17,758 bases of DNA from DAIDHK01 sp035510695 (lineage in GTDB: Bacteria > Patescibacteriota > Microgenomatia > Levybacterales > UBA12049): NCBI GenBank assembly GCA_035510695.1, contig DATKGO010000040.1, forward strand, positions 1-17,758, in the 5' to 3' direction. The notes beneath the pieces were generated by a model. The model saw only the letters and a program-made list of their open reading frames with translations. It was not told the DNA's origin and searched no databases. Below, piece by piece: positions 1-4,947 of this stretch. The number at the start of each line of letters is the position of its first letter. Position 1 is the first letter of the stretch. The translations under genes and the position numbers were made by a program.

Positions 1-156
1 GGGCTATGGTTGGTGATCTCATCAGGCTGCTTTCTATCAGAAAGTGTCCAATTTTATTTTATATGTGATCCATTAATTGCATACCTAACTCTACTTTGTA
101 ACAAACCGTTCTCTCTTTGTCTCATATTGAGAATTGCTGGCACAACTCTGCAAAAC

Positions 157-186
157 TTGACAATGAAAGAAAAAAGTGGTCATAAT
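157..186 (+). promoter_or_regulatory. candidate sigma70 promoter of first lysozyme-like gene
   Basis: TTGACA (157-162), 18-nt spacer, CATAAT (181-186). Transcription would begin near 193, only about 6 nt before the ATG at 199, so the AAGGA at 187-191 would lie at or upstream of the start of the RNA. Both elements are seen; use as a promoter is inferred. Confidence 0.5.
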
Positions 187-198
187 GAAGGATATCAG

Positions 199-786
199 AT
201 GAGTAAGCTGTCCTTGCTATTAAGCTACTTTCTCGTTACACCCTGCATTATTTTGCTGGCGTTAGTTTTCTCTCTTTTTATTGAATACCAATATAATAAT
301 CCGCATCACGCAGCCTCATTCTATGCTTCTTCATCAACTACTGTCTATGCTGCGCTGCCTAACAATCAAGTGATTAAGTTAATCCAAACTAATATTCAAA
401 CATCAGACGCGCGGGTCGAAATTATTCGCCAATTTTTGGCTAGACATTCTTCGCCCCTTGAACCATATTCGAATCTCATAGTCAACACTGCTGATACCTA
501 TGGACTTGACTACCGTTTAATAACTGCTATTGCGGGACAAGAATCAGACTGGTGCAGAACTACGCCTAAAAACTCATATAACTGTTGGGGATTTGGCATA
601 TATGGAGGAAAAGTTACTCGCTTCCAAAACTATTCCGAAGCCATTGAAACCGTGACTAAAACCCTGGCAGTTAAGTATAAAAGTCAGGGTTTAACCACTC
701 CAGAACAGATTATGAGCGTGTATAATCCTTCCAGCAAGGGCAGCTGGGCAAACGGCGTAAACACCTTCATGGACGAGCTTCAATAA
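199..786 (+). CDS. membrane-anchored lysozyme-like (peptidoglycan hydrolase fold) protein
   Basis: 195-residue protein, probably a peptidoglycan-cleaving or -binding enzyme acting outside the membrane. Residues 5-29 form one hydrophobic segment (uncleaved anchor or signal peptide). Residues about 90-195 resemble the lysozyme/transglycosylase-like fold: a helix ending in AIAGQES supplies the candidate catalytic Glu115, followed by NCWGFGIYG (128-136). Cys119 and Cys129 could form a disulfide. The frame is open to the left edge and could start earlier (TTG at 10, ATG at 163). I chose 199 because it begins just before the hydrophobic segment, has AAGGA 7 nt upstream and lies just after a promoter-like sequence. 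It is a paralogue of the next gene and shares the order helix-Glu-WG(F/Y)GIYG-C-terminal helices. The family assignment comes from motif pattern only; the substrate is unknown. Confidence 0.75.
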   Translation: MSKLSLLLSYFLVTPCIILLALVFSLFIEYQYNNPHHAASFYASSSTTVYAALPNNQVIKLIQTNIQTSDARVEIIRQFLARHSSPLEPYSNLIVNTADTYGLDYRLITAIAGQESDWCRTTPKNSYNCWGFGIYGGKVTRFQNYSEAIETVTKTLAVKYKSQGLTTPEQIMSVYNPSSKGSWANGVNTFMDELQ

Positions 787-814
787 CAGTGCTAGATTCC
801 CTATAGTAACGGAG

Positions 815-843
815 TTGACAAACCTATAGTCATTTGGTATACT
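815..843 (+). promoter_or_regulatory. near-perfect sigma70 promoter
   Basis: TTGACA (815-820), exactly 17 nt, TATACT (838-843). This is the best consensus promoter in the window. The 8-bp sequence CCTATAGT occurs twice, at 800-807 and 823-830, either side of the -35 box, and could be a binding site. Transcription should begin near 850, at the base of the hairpin that follows. Confidence 0.8.
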
Positions 844-849
844 TCTTAT

Positions 850-915
850 CACGCGGGGAAGTGCAAAATCCAACTTTGCTCCGTGCTTAGGCACTACTTC
901 CCCGTAGTTTTTTTT
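850..915 (+). promoter_or_regulatory. structured leader: three-way-junction hairpin plus T8 (attenuator or small RNA)
   Basis: A 9-bp outer stem (854-862 with 896-904) encloses two hairpins: 863-867 with 875-879 (7-nt loop) and 883-886 with 891-894 (TTAG loop). The outer stem is followed by TAG and eight T (908-915), directly abutting the ATG at 916. It lies immediately downstream of a consensus promoter, so the transcript would be about 65 nt if it ends at the T run. It could be an intrinsic terminator/attenuator for the downstream gene, a self-contained small RNA, or the terminator of the preceding gene. I recognise no known RNA family. The pairing is seen directly; the role is inferred. 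Confidence 0.6.
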
Positions 916-1476
916 ATGAGAAATCAGGCAGGTATATTTCTCATCGCGATTTTCTGCCTCGCGATTGTAGCCTCTCAAAAAGCATTCGCTTCAGCCACAA
1001 CTTCAGCATCATCGGCAAACCTCGCCGATCAAACTGAGCTTAGCCAGCCAGTGGATAATCGTGCAAAAGTTCTCAAACAATATCTTTCAGATAAGAATTC
1101 ACCTTTAATTAATGAAGCAGATGTTCTTATTGCCAATGCCGATAAAAACCACATCGATTGGCGTTTACTCGTGGCTATTTCAGGCGTTGAGTCAACCTTT
1201 GGCCAAGAAATTCCGTCCGGCTCCTTCAATGCCTGGGGTTATGGTATTTACGGAAACAATACACGCTATTTTACTTCTTGGGATGACGCGATTTCTACCA
1301 TATCTTCAGATATTCGTACAAAGTATATGGATCAGTGGCATGCGACAAATGTCGATGAAATTGGCCAGCTCTATGCCGCGTCTCCGACCTGGGCTGTAAG
1401 AGTGGAAAATTTTATGAACGAAATTAACGCATATAATCAATATTACGCATCTGCCGCCCTTCCAATCTCACTATAA
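916..1476 (+). CDS. secreted lysozyme-like protein, paralogue of the preceding gene
   Basis: 186-residue protein. Residues 1-26 read as a signal peptide (basic MRNQ, hydrophobic core, KAFA|SA cleavage-like site), so export is likely. A Ser/Ala-rich stretch (26-45) precedes the lysozyme-like domain at about 65-172. AISGVES gives candidate catalytic Glu92 and NAWGYGIYG lies at 105-113, matching the upstream paralogue; the two Cys of that protein are missing here. The ATG at 916 fits the signal peptide. There is no Shine-Dalgarno: the start follows directly on the T run of the leader hairpin, so translation depends on read-through or on another RNA start. The likely role is peptidoglycan remodelling or attack on neighbouring cells; this is inference from the fold pattern. 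Confidence 0.75.
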   Translation: MRNQAGIFLIAIFCLAIVASQKAFASATTSASSANLADQTELSQPVDNRAKVLKQYLSDKNSPLINEADVLIANADKNHIDWRLLVAISGVESTFGQEIPSGSFNAWGYGIYGNNTRYFTSWDDAISTISSDIRTKYMDQWHATNVDEIGQLYAASPTWAVRVENFMNEINAYNQYYASAALPISL

Positions 1477-1503
1477 GTACGATATAATATTGAAAGTTAT
1501 CTT

Positions 1504-1585
1504 GCCGGAGTGGCGGAATTGGTAGACGCGCATGGTTTAGGACCATGTCTTTAATAAGGTGTGGGTTCGAGTCCCTCCCCCGGCA
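1504..1585 (+). tRNA. tRNA-Leu (anticodon UAG)
   Basis: Full cloverleaf of 82 nt. The anticodon stem CATGG/CCATG encloses loop TTTAGGA, so the anticodon is UAG, reading CUN leucine codons. The long variable arm, GGTTCGAGTCC T-arm core and discriminator A1585 fit class II tRNA-Leu. CCA is not encoded (CTG follows). Two mismatches stand out: A1509 opposite C1579 in the acceptor stem, and T1562 opposite T1576 in the T stem. Confidence 0.95.
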
Positions 1586-1615
1586 CTGATAAAACTTAGC
1601 CTCATTTTTACTTAG

Positions 1616-1643
1616 GTCATTTGCGATATGTCATTTGCGATAT
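1616..1643 (+). repeat. 14-bp tandem duplication
   Basis: GTCATTTGCGATAT occurs twice head to tail (1616-1629, 1630-1643) between tRNA-Leu and tig. It may be a slippage product or a tandem operator upstream of the tig promoter region. Confidence 0.8.
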
Positions 1644-1652
1644 TTCGGAAAC

Positions 1653-1688
1653 TTGATACGCCACTATAAACCTGATAAAATATAAAAT
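1653..1688 (+). promoter_or_regulatory. candidate tig promoter
   Basis: TTGATA (1653-1658), 17 nt, TAAAAT (1676-1681). Overlapping -10 alternatives are TATAAA at 1681-1686 and TAAAAT at 1683-1688. Any of them places the RNA start within about 10 nt of the ATG at 1693. No Shine-Dalgarno is present. Confidence 0.45.
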
Positions 1689-1692
1689 AATT

Positions 1693-2520
1693 ATGGCATC
1701 AACATTAGAACGCGACACAAAAGGAAATATTACACTTCAAATTAGTTTACCTTGGGAAAAGGTAAAAACTGCGAAACAAACAGTTCTGACTTCGTTTGCA
1801 AAAGATATGACTCTTCAGGGTTTTCGTAAAGGCAAAGCTCCCTTAAATGTAGCTGCCGAACATATAGATCCGGATCGCTTACGTGAAGAAACCTTAAAAA
1901 TGTTATTGCCTGATGCTTATGTAGCGGCTGTTAAAGAACATAATCTTAATCCCATCGTTAATCCCAAAATTCACGTAGATAAACTGGAAGATGATAAAGA
2001 CTGGACTTTTAGTGCGGTTACTTGTGAAATGCCCAAAGTTGTACTGGGAGATTATAAAAAGAAAGTCAAGGATATAACCGCAAAAAGTAAAATAGCTATT
2101 CCGGGCAAGGAACAACAAGAGCCGAATTTTGATGAAATCATGAAAGTGTTGGTCTCAACTGCGGAAATAACCGTGCCGGAAATGATAGTGGAGCAGGAAG
2201 TTGACCGTCTTTTAAGCCAAACCTTGGATGAAGTAAAAAAACTCGGTTTAACTTTAGACCAGTATTTATCTTCCACCGGTAAATCGGCAGAACAATTACG
2301 AACCGACTATCGAGAAAAAGCTATAAATGACATAAAAATGGAATTTATCCTGCAGCAGGTTGCGCAGGAAGAAAAAATTACGGTTGAGGAAAATGAACTT
2401 GATGAAGCTGTACAAAAAGCCAAAAGTCCACAGGAAAAAGAATACTTGCAACACAATAAATATATGTTGGCCAATATCTTAAAACAGCAAAAAACCCTTG
2501 ATTTCTTGAAAAATTTGTGA
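1693..2520 (+). CDS. tig: trigger factor-like ribosome-associated chaperone lacking the FKBP domain
   Basis: 275 residues, against about 430 in typical trigger factors. Residues 1 to about 120 match the N-terminal ribosome-binding domain, with the signature loop GFRKGKAP at 43-50 that docks on ribosomal protein L23. The chain then passes through a Lys/Glu-rich linker (about 120-145) into an all-helical C-terminal substrate-cradle domain (about 148-275). The FKBP-type peptidyl-prolyl isomerase domain that normally lies between them is absent. The known role is to bind nascent chains at the exit tunnel. The start at 1693 has no Shine-Dalgarno and lies just after -10-like sequences, suggesting a nearly leaderless mRNA. 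The downstream DUF5660-like gene starts 18 nt after the stop, so the two are probably cotranscribed. Confidence 0.88.
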   Translation: MASTLERDTKGNITLQISLPWEKVKTAKQTVLTSFAKDMTLQGFRKGKAPLNVAAEHIDPDRLREETLKMLLPDAYVAAVKEHNLNPIVNPKIHVDKLEDDKDWTFSAVTCEMPKVVLGDYKKKVKDITAKSKIAIPGKEQQEPNFDEIMKVLVSTAEITVPEMIVEQEVDRLLSQTLDEVKKLGLTLDQYLSSTGKSAEQLRTDYREKAINDIKMEFILQQVAQEEKITVEENELDEAVQKAKSPQEKEYLQHNKYMLANILKQQKTLDFLKNL

Positions 2521-2538
2521 TAGTCTCAAGCCAAACAT

Positions 2539-3204
2539 ATGGCAAAAAGCACAAATAAATTAACTCCCATAAAAAATCCTCTAGAAACCTTAGGCTCGCT
2601 TGGCTCTATCGATGAATACGGCGTGCGAGAATTAAAAGATGAAGGCAAAAAATTTATTACAGGGTTTTGGGAAGCAGCTACAGGAAATTATAATGAACAA
2701 CCAAAGCCGGAAAGAGCATCCGCAAAAGGGGATTTACAACCCGGTCTTGAAATACAATTAGGTAAAAGTAAAGGAAAAATTCAAACAGCCGAAACGGCAC
2801 GAGCCGTAGATATGGCACCGGCGATGCGTTATCATGAACAATTCCGCAGTATTGAAGCCAATCCGCGTGCCAGAGAAACGGCCGAAATCAGACAATCAAT
2901 TGAGGAAATTAAAATTGAACTGCAGAGGCTGGTCAATTCATCTCAAGTACTGCAGGCAGAATTCGGAGCCGTATCTTTTGCTCAAACGCCTTCTACTCCG
3001 GGTAAATATCATGTCAGCTTTTTCCAGTGGGTATTAACGGTAATAAAACAAGCCCGTATGAAAGTTGAAGATGCCGGAGCCTGGCAGGCAGCTATCAAAG
3101 GCAAAAAAGGAAAGAAAAACTTCTGGGCACGTGCCAGTGAAAAGAATGAAGGAACATCATTCTTACTTCATCATGACCGTAACGTCTCCACGCAGACGGG
3201 ATAA
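2539..3204 (+). CDS. conserved hypothetical protein, DUF5660-like
   Basis: 221 residues with no signal peptide or membrane segment, so cytoplasmic. The N-terminal third (1-75) is polar and probably flexible. Residues about 95-145 are charged and helical (coiled-coil-like, RARETAEIRQSIEEIK). Residues 150-205 hold an aromatic and basic segment (FFQWVLTVIKQARMK, GKKGKKNFWARA), and the chain ends in a polar tail. The pattern resembles, from memory, the DUF5660 family found in Patescibacteria; no function is known to me. It follows tig by 18 nt without its own Shine-Dalgarno, so translational coupling or cotranscription with tig is likely. A link to nascent-protein handling is only suggested by position. 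Confidence 0.75.
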   Translation: MAKSTNKLTPIKNPLETLGSLGSIDEYGVRELKDEGKKFITGFWEAATGNYNEQPKPERASAKGDLQPGLEIQLGKSKGKIQTAETARAVDMAPAMRYHEQFRSIEANPRARETAEIRQSIEEIKIELQRLVNSSQVLQAEFGAVSFAQTPSTPGKYHVSFFQWVLTVIKQARMKVEDAGAWQAAIKGKKGKKNFWARASEKNEGTSFLLHHDRNVSTQTG

Positions 3205-3310
3205 ACTAAGTTCATCAAGTTAAATGTTATAAAGTTATAAAGGAAATGATATTTATTTATCTTTCGGACTTTATGGACTTTACAAACATTATAACTTTAT
3301 AAACTTCTAA
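3204..3310 (+). repeat. AT-rich palindromic repeat, copy 1
   Basis: The perfect 14-bp inverted repeat TTATAAAGTTATAA (3227-3240) pairs with 3289-3302 around a 48-nt centre. The element begins with AACTAAGTT, overlapping the last base of the preceding stop codon. A second related copy with the same start and inverted arms lies between pheS and pheT (8420-8497), so this is a dispersed family, not a one-off hairpin. Confidence 0.7.
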
Positions 3311-3317
3311 TTGCTCC

Positions 3318-3346
3318 TTGCAAATTCTGCTCAACAACATTAAAAT
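3318..3346 (+). promoter_or_regulatory. candidate promoter of a short transcript
   Basis: TTGCAA (3318-3323), 17 nt, TAAAAT (3341-3346), with an RNA start expected near 3353. In an AT-rich spacer such matches can occur by chance. Confidence 0.4.
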
Positions 3347-3352
3347 GAAATT

Positions 3353-3462
3353 ACATTATGAATTATCGTTTTAATAATATTATTGTTTGCCAACTTATGA
3401 TCCGCTCTTAGCGGTGTATTTGTTGTGAACGAAAACAAGTACCCGCGAAAGCGGGTTTTTTT
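3353..3462 (+). ncRNA. candidate short terminated transcript with a possible 17-codon ORF
   Basis: Between a promoter-like sequence (3318-3346) and a strong terminator (3441-3462) lies room for an RNA of about 110 nt. It contains an ATG-initiated frame of 17 codons (3358-3411), whose stop codon lies inside a small hairpin (3402-3406 with 3410-3414, loop CTT). No Shine-Dalgarno precedes the ATG. The peptide shows no run of one amino acid as in classical attenuator leaders. It could be a small RNA, or a leader for the gene at 3568. Transcription is inferred, not shown. Confidence 0.35.
3441..3462 (+). terminator. rho-independent terminator
   Basis: Stem ACCCGC (3441-3446), GAAA tetraloop, GCGGGT (3451-3456), then a T run through 3462. 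It closes either the tig/DUF5660-like unit or the short transcript beginning near 3353. Confidence 0.88.
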
Positions 3463-3500
3463 ATGATGAAAAATAATTTTATATTTCTATCCTTGCTGAA

Positions 3501-3539
3501 CGGACTACGACACCACAAGTGCGTGGAGTGAGTCGTCCG
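3501..3539 (+). promoter_or_regulatory. hairpin in the leader of the small GC-richer gene
   Basis: 3501-3504 and 3508-3511 pair with 3536-3539 and 3532-3535 around a 3-nt bulge, and 3513-3516 (CCAC) pairs with 3523-3526 (GTGG) inside. It ends about 15 nt before the GGGGAGG ribosome-binding site. It could be a leader structure affecting access to that site. The function is not shown. Confidence 0.4.
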
Positions 3540-3567
3540 ATCAGATAGTCAGTTGGGGAGGCCAAAG

Positions 3568-3789
3568 GTGTCTAAGAATCGATCCAGGAGACAGAATCTC
3601 GTGGTCGGTGACCATGTTATGGTGACCAGCCCGAGTGGCTCACCAGCCTACGGGTTGGTGGGAGAGATCTCTTCGGAACACAACGGCCAATGCATTATTG
3701 ATGTTCCGCTCAAGGACGGCAACGAGCGCATTATGCGCATTAAAAGCTGGCGGCACAATTTGCGCCGCCAAGAAACCCCCCAGCAATAA
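3568..3789 (+). CDS. small basic hypothetical protein, possibly an SH3/KOW-like barrel
   Basis: 73 residues from a GTG at 3568, chosen because GGGGAGG (3555-3561) sits 6 nt upstream, a textbook spacing; a TTG at 3553 would swallow this site. After a basic N-terminus (SKNRSRRQ) the body alternates short strands and turns (VVGDHVMVTSPSG, GLVGEISSE, QCIIDVPL, ERIMRIKSW) and ends HNLRRQETPQQ. This looks like a small beta-barrel nucleic-acid-binding protein, which is inference. The reading frame and its flanks (about 3490-3825) are clearly richer in G+C than the neighbours, and its strong Shine-Dalgarno contrasts with the leaderless-looking genes around it. Both suggest later acquisition. It lies between a terminator and a strong hairpin, so it is likely its own transcript. 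Confidence 0.65.
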   Translation: MSKNRSRRQNLVVGDHVMVTSPSGSPAYGLVGEISSEHNGQCIIDVPLKDGNERIMRIKSWRHNLRRQETPQQ

Positions 3790-3793
3790 GCGT

Positions 3794-3825
3794 TGCGGGG
3801 GCGAGCATTTTCGCTCGCCCCCGCA
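3794..3825 (+). terminator. 13-bp GC-rich hairpin without T run
   Basis: TGCGGGGGCGAGC (3794-3806) pairs perfectly with 3813-3825 around a 6-nt loop, 4 nt after the stop codon at 3789. There is no T tract on either side, so it is either a non-canonical terminator, an RNA-stabilising 3' hairpin or part of a palindromic repeat. Confidence 0.55.
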
Positions 3826-3863
3826 CAATCACAATATTTAAATCACACATGTTTTTTCTGTGT

Positions 3864-3869
3864 TATAAT
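3864..3869 (+). promoter_or_regulatory. -10 box of tRNA-Val
   Basis: A perfect TATAAT lies 11 nt before the mature 5' end of tRNA-Val. No convincing -35 box lies 16-18 nt upstream. Confidence 0.55.
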
Positions 3870-3880
3870 TGCAAATACGC

Positions 3881-3954
3881 GGGCGGTTAGCTCAGCTGGC
3901 TAGAGCGTTACATTGACATTGTAAAGGTCACAGGTTCGAGTCCTGTACCGCCCA
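3881..3954 (+). tRNA. tRNA-Val (anticodon GAC)
   Basis: A complete 74-nt cloverleaf. The acceptor stem GGGCGGT/ACCGCCC is fully paired, the D arm is AGCTCAGCTGGCTAGAGC, the anticodon stem TTACA/TGTAA has loop TTGACAT (anticodon GAC), and the T arm is ACAGG-TTCGAGT-CCTGT. The discriminator is A3954 and CCA is not encoded. A broken partial copy follows 20 nt downstream. Confidence 0.95.
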
Positions 3955-3974
3955 CAAATTCCCCAAAAAAAGCA

Positions 3975-4048
3975 AGAGCGTTACACCTGCCGGCAGGCAG
4001 GTTGACATTGTAAAGGTCACAGCTTCGAGTCCTGTACCGCCCCGCCCA
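3975..4048 (+). pseudogene. 5'-truncated tRNA-Val copy split by a palindrome
   Basis: From AGAGCG to ACCGCCC the sequence repeats 3902-3953 of the intact tRNA-Val nearly exactly, but it lacks the 5' acceptor strand and D arm start. It carries a 16-bp insertion (3986-4001) at the junction of the 5' anticodon-stem strand and loop, and a G-to-C change at 4023 that removes the last pair of the T stem. The 3' end has a duplicated CGCCC(A). It cannot fold as a tRNA. It is clearly a duplication remnant of the upstream gene. Confidence 0.9.
3986..4001 (+). repeat. short palindromic insertion CCTGCCGGCAGGCAGG
   Basis: The unit contains the perfect 12-bp palindrome CCTGCCGGCAGG plus CAGG. Comparison with the intact tRNA (3881-3954) defines both edges: TTACA before and TTGACAT after are contiguous in the intact gene, although the exact edge is ambiguous by a base. 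The composition is much richer in G+C than the surroundings. Confidence 0.85.
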
Positions 4049-4086
4049 CCCTTCGACTCGTTCTACTTTGCAGAACTCGCTCAGGG
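4049..4086 (+). repeat. palindromic repeat next to the tRNA remnant
   Basis: CCCT (4049-4052) pairs with AGGG (4083-4086), and GTTCT (4060-4064) pairs with AGAAC (4072-4076). The arms CTTCGACTCG and CTCGCTCAGGG resemble a motif I recall as a common intergenic repeat in many bacterial genomes. Copies elsewhere in this genome cannot be checked here. Confidence 0.5.
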
Positions 4087-4163
4087 CTTTCAGCCTTTCA
4101 AGAATCTACAAATAGTCTATACAAACCCTAAATAATACGCTAGGATTATAAGAGATAAGAGCT

Positions 4164-4394
4164 ATGAGAAAAAATATTCAACCATACAATCGCGAACTGC
4201 AAAGCCGTAAACAAATATTTTTCAATAATCTTATCGGCGGAGTCGGGTGGGCTGTCGGCGCGACCGTCGGCTTATCGCTTATTCTCACACTTTTAGGTTT
4301 TCTCGCTAAAGAAATCAATGTCATTCCGTTTATCGGTAACTTCTTTGCCGCGATTATTAACTATACTCTTCAGCATCAATATATTCAGCGGTAA
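4164..4394 (+). CDS. small membrane protein, DUF5665-like
   Basis: 76 residues. A short basic cytoplasmic N-terminus (1-17) leads into the hydrophobic Gly-rich segment NLIGGVGWAVGATVGLSLI (about 22-47). After a charged turn (KEIN) comes a second hydrophobic stretch (VIPFIGNFFAAIINYTL). The layout FxNNxxGGxxWxxGATxG...IPxxGxF...IxNxxLQ matches my memory of the DUF5665 family of small inner-membrane proteins; its function is unknown. The start is the first ATG after the tRNA-Val/palindrome patch. There is no good Shine-Dalgarno. Confidence 0.75.
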   Translation: MRKNIQPYNRELQSRKQIFFNNLIGGVGWAVGATVGLSLILTLLGFLAKEINVIPFIGNFFAAIINYTLQHQYIQR

Positions 4395-4402
4395 GAAAAT
4401 TA

Positions 4403-4431
4403 TTGACACTTCCCGCATTCTTCATTATATT
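4403..4431 (+). promoter_or_regulatory. sigma70 promoter of the coiled-coil gene
   Basis: TTGACA (4403-4408), exactly 17 nt, TATATT (4426-4431). Six nucleotides separate the -10 box from the ATG at 4438, so the expected RNA start coincides with the start codon: a leaderless mRNA. Confidence 0.75.
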
Positions 4432-4437
4432 GAAAAT

Positions 4438-4923
4438 ATGAAAACTGACGAAAAAACAGACATTAAGGCTCTAAAAAACTTGCTTGCACAGTTAGAAAAT
4501 AGGCTTTCCGATAAAATTACTTCGGCAAATAAAGAGCTAGAAGAAAAACTGTCAAATAAAATCTTATCAACAAACAAAGAATCAGAAGAAAGATTATCTA
4601 AAAAATTTATCTCGGCAAACATAGAGTTGGAAGAAAAATTATCTAAGAAAATTGTTTCAGCGAGTAAAGAACTTAAGCTTGATTTAACTTTAAATATTTT
4701 GAACGTTGAACAAAATTTGCGTAAAGATATAGAACGTTTAGAGAAAAAATTAACAGATACCGAAAACAGAATACTCACAACTGTTGACCCGTTATTATCA
4801 GAGCTAGAAACAAGACGCGAGGACAGAGAACTTGGTGCATTTCAAATAAACAACATAAAAAATCAAATTATCGAGCTTGAGAAACGGGTAAAGAAACTCG
4901 AAAAAATTCAGACATCTTCATAA
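4438..4923 (+). CDS. coiled-coil protein with 15-residue tandem repeats
   Basis: 161 residues, cytoplasmic, no signal or membrane segment. Almost the whole chain is predicted helix rich in Lys, Glu, Ser and Asn. Residues 26-70 are three tandem 15-residue units of the pattern K-I-x-S-x-N-x-E-x-E-E-(K/R)-L-S-x, with a partial fourth unit to about 80. A charged helix follows (EQNLRKDIERLEKKLTDTENR, 96-116), and a second leucine/charge-rich helix ends the protein (residues about 140-158). The start at 4438 is chosen because a consensus promoter ends 7 nt upstream; the frame is open further upstream into the previous gene. No family is recognised. It may be an oligomerising structural or scaffolding protein. 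Confidence 0.75.
   Translation: MKTDEKTDIKALKNLLAQLENRLSDKITSANKELEEKLSNKILSTNKESEERLSKKFISANIELEEKLSKKIVSASKELKLDLTLNILNVEQNLRKDIERLEKKLTDTENRILTTVDPLLSELETRREDRELGAFQINNIKNQIIELEKRVKKLEKIQTSS
4513..4677 (+). repeat. 45-bp in-frame tandem repeats
   Basis: Units at 4513-4557, 4558-4602 and 4603-4647 and a partial unit from 4648 encode the 15-residue protein repeat. The units have diverged at the DNA level while keeping the amino-acid pattern, so they are old or under selection. Confidence 0.7.
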
Positions 4924-4932
4924 AAGCATTTT

Positions 4933-4941
4933 TGCTATAAT
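4933..4941 (+). promoter_or_regulatory. extended -10 promoter of thrS
   Basis: TGCTATAAT: a perfect -10 (4936-4941) with the TGN extension that can replace a -35 box, which is weak here. The -10 ends 6 nt before the ATG at 4948, again predicting a leaderless mRNA. Confidence 0.7.
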
Positions 4942-4947
4942 ACAGAT

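Noticed and set aside
10..198. N-terminal extension of the first lysozyme-like protein from TTG at 10
   Set aside because: The extension would put more than 60 odd residues before a normal membrane anchor and would cover a promoter-like sequence; an ATG with AAGGA upstream at 199 explains the protein better. The first 156 bases hold nothing I can assign.
691..978. Minus-strand 95-codon frame across the end of the first gene and the leader hairpin
   Set aside because: It runs antisense through a convincing plus-strand gene, promoter and palindrome; there is no start signal and no recognisable protein.
3635..3841. Alternative plus-strand and minus-strand frames over the small GC-richer gene
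   Set aside because: Only the GTG frame at 3568 has a ribosome-binding site at proper spacing and ends just before the hairpin; the others run through the hairpin.
3975..4048. A second functional tRNA-Val with an intron
   Set aside because: The 5' acceptor strand and the start of the D arm are missing, and the T stem has a broken pair, so removal of the insert would still not give a tRNA.
4425..4778. Minus-strand 117-codon frame opposite the coiled-coil gene
   Set aside because: It is the mirror of a low-complexity Lys/Glu-rich gene (giving Ser/Phe/Leu-rich antisense); the plus strand has the consensus promoter and a sensible protein.
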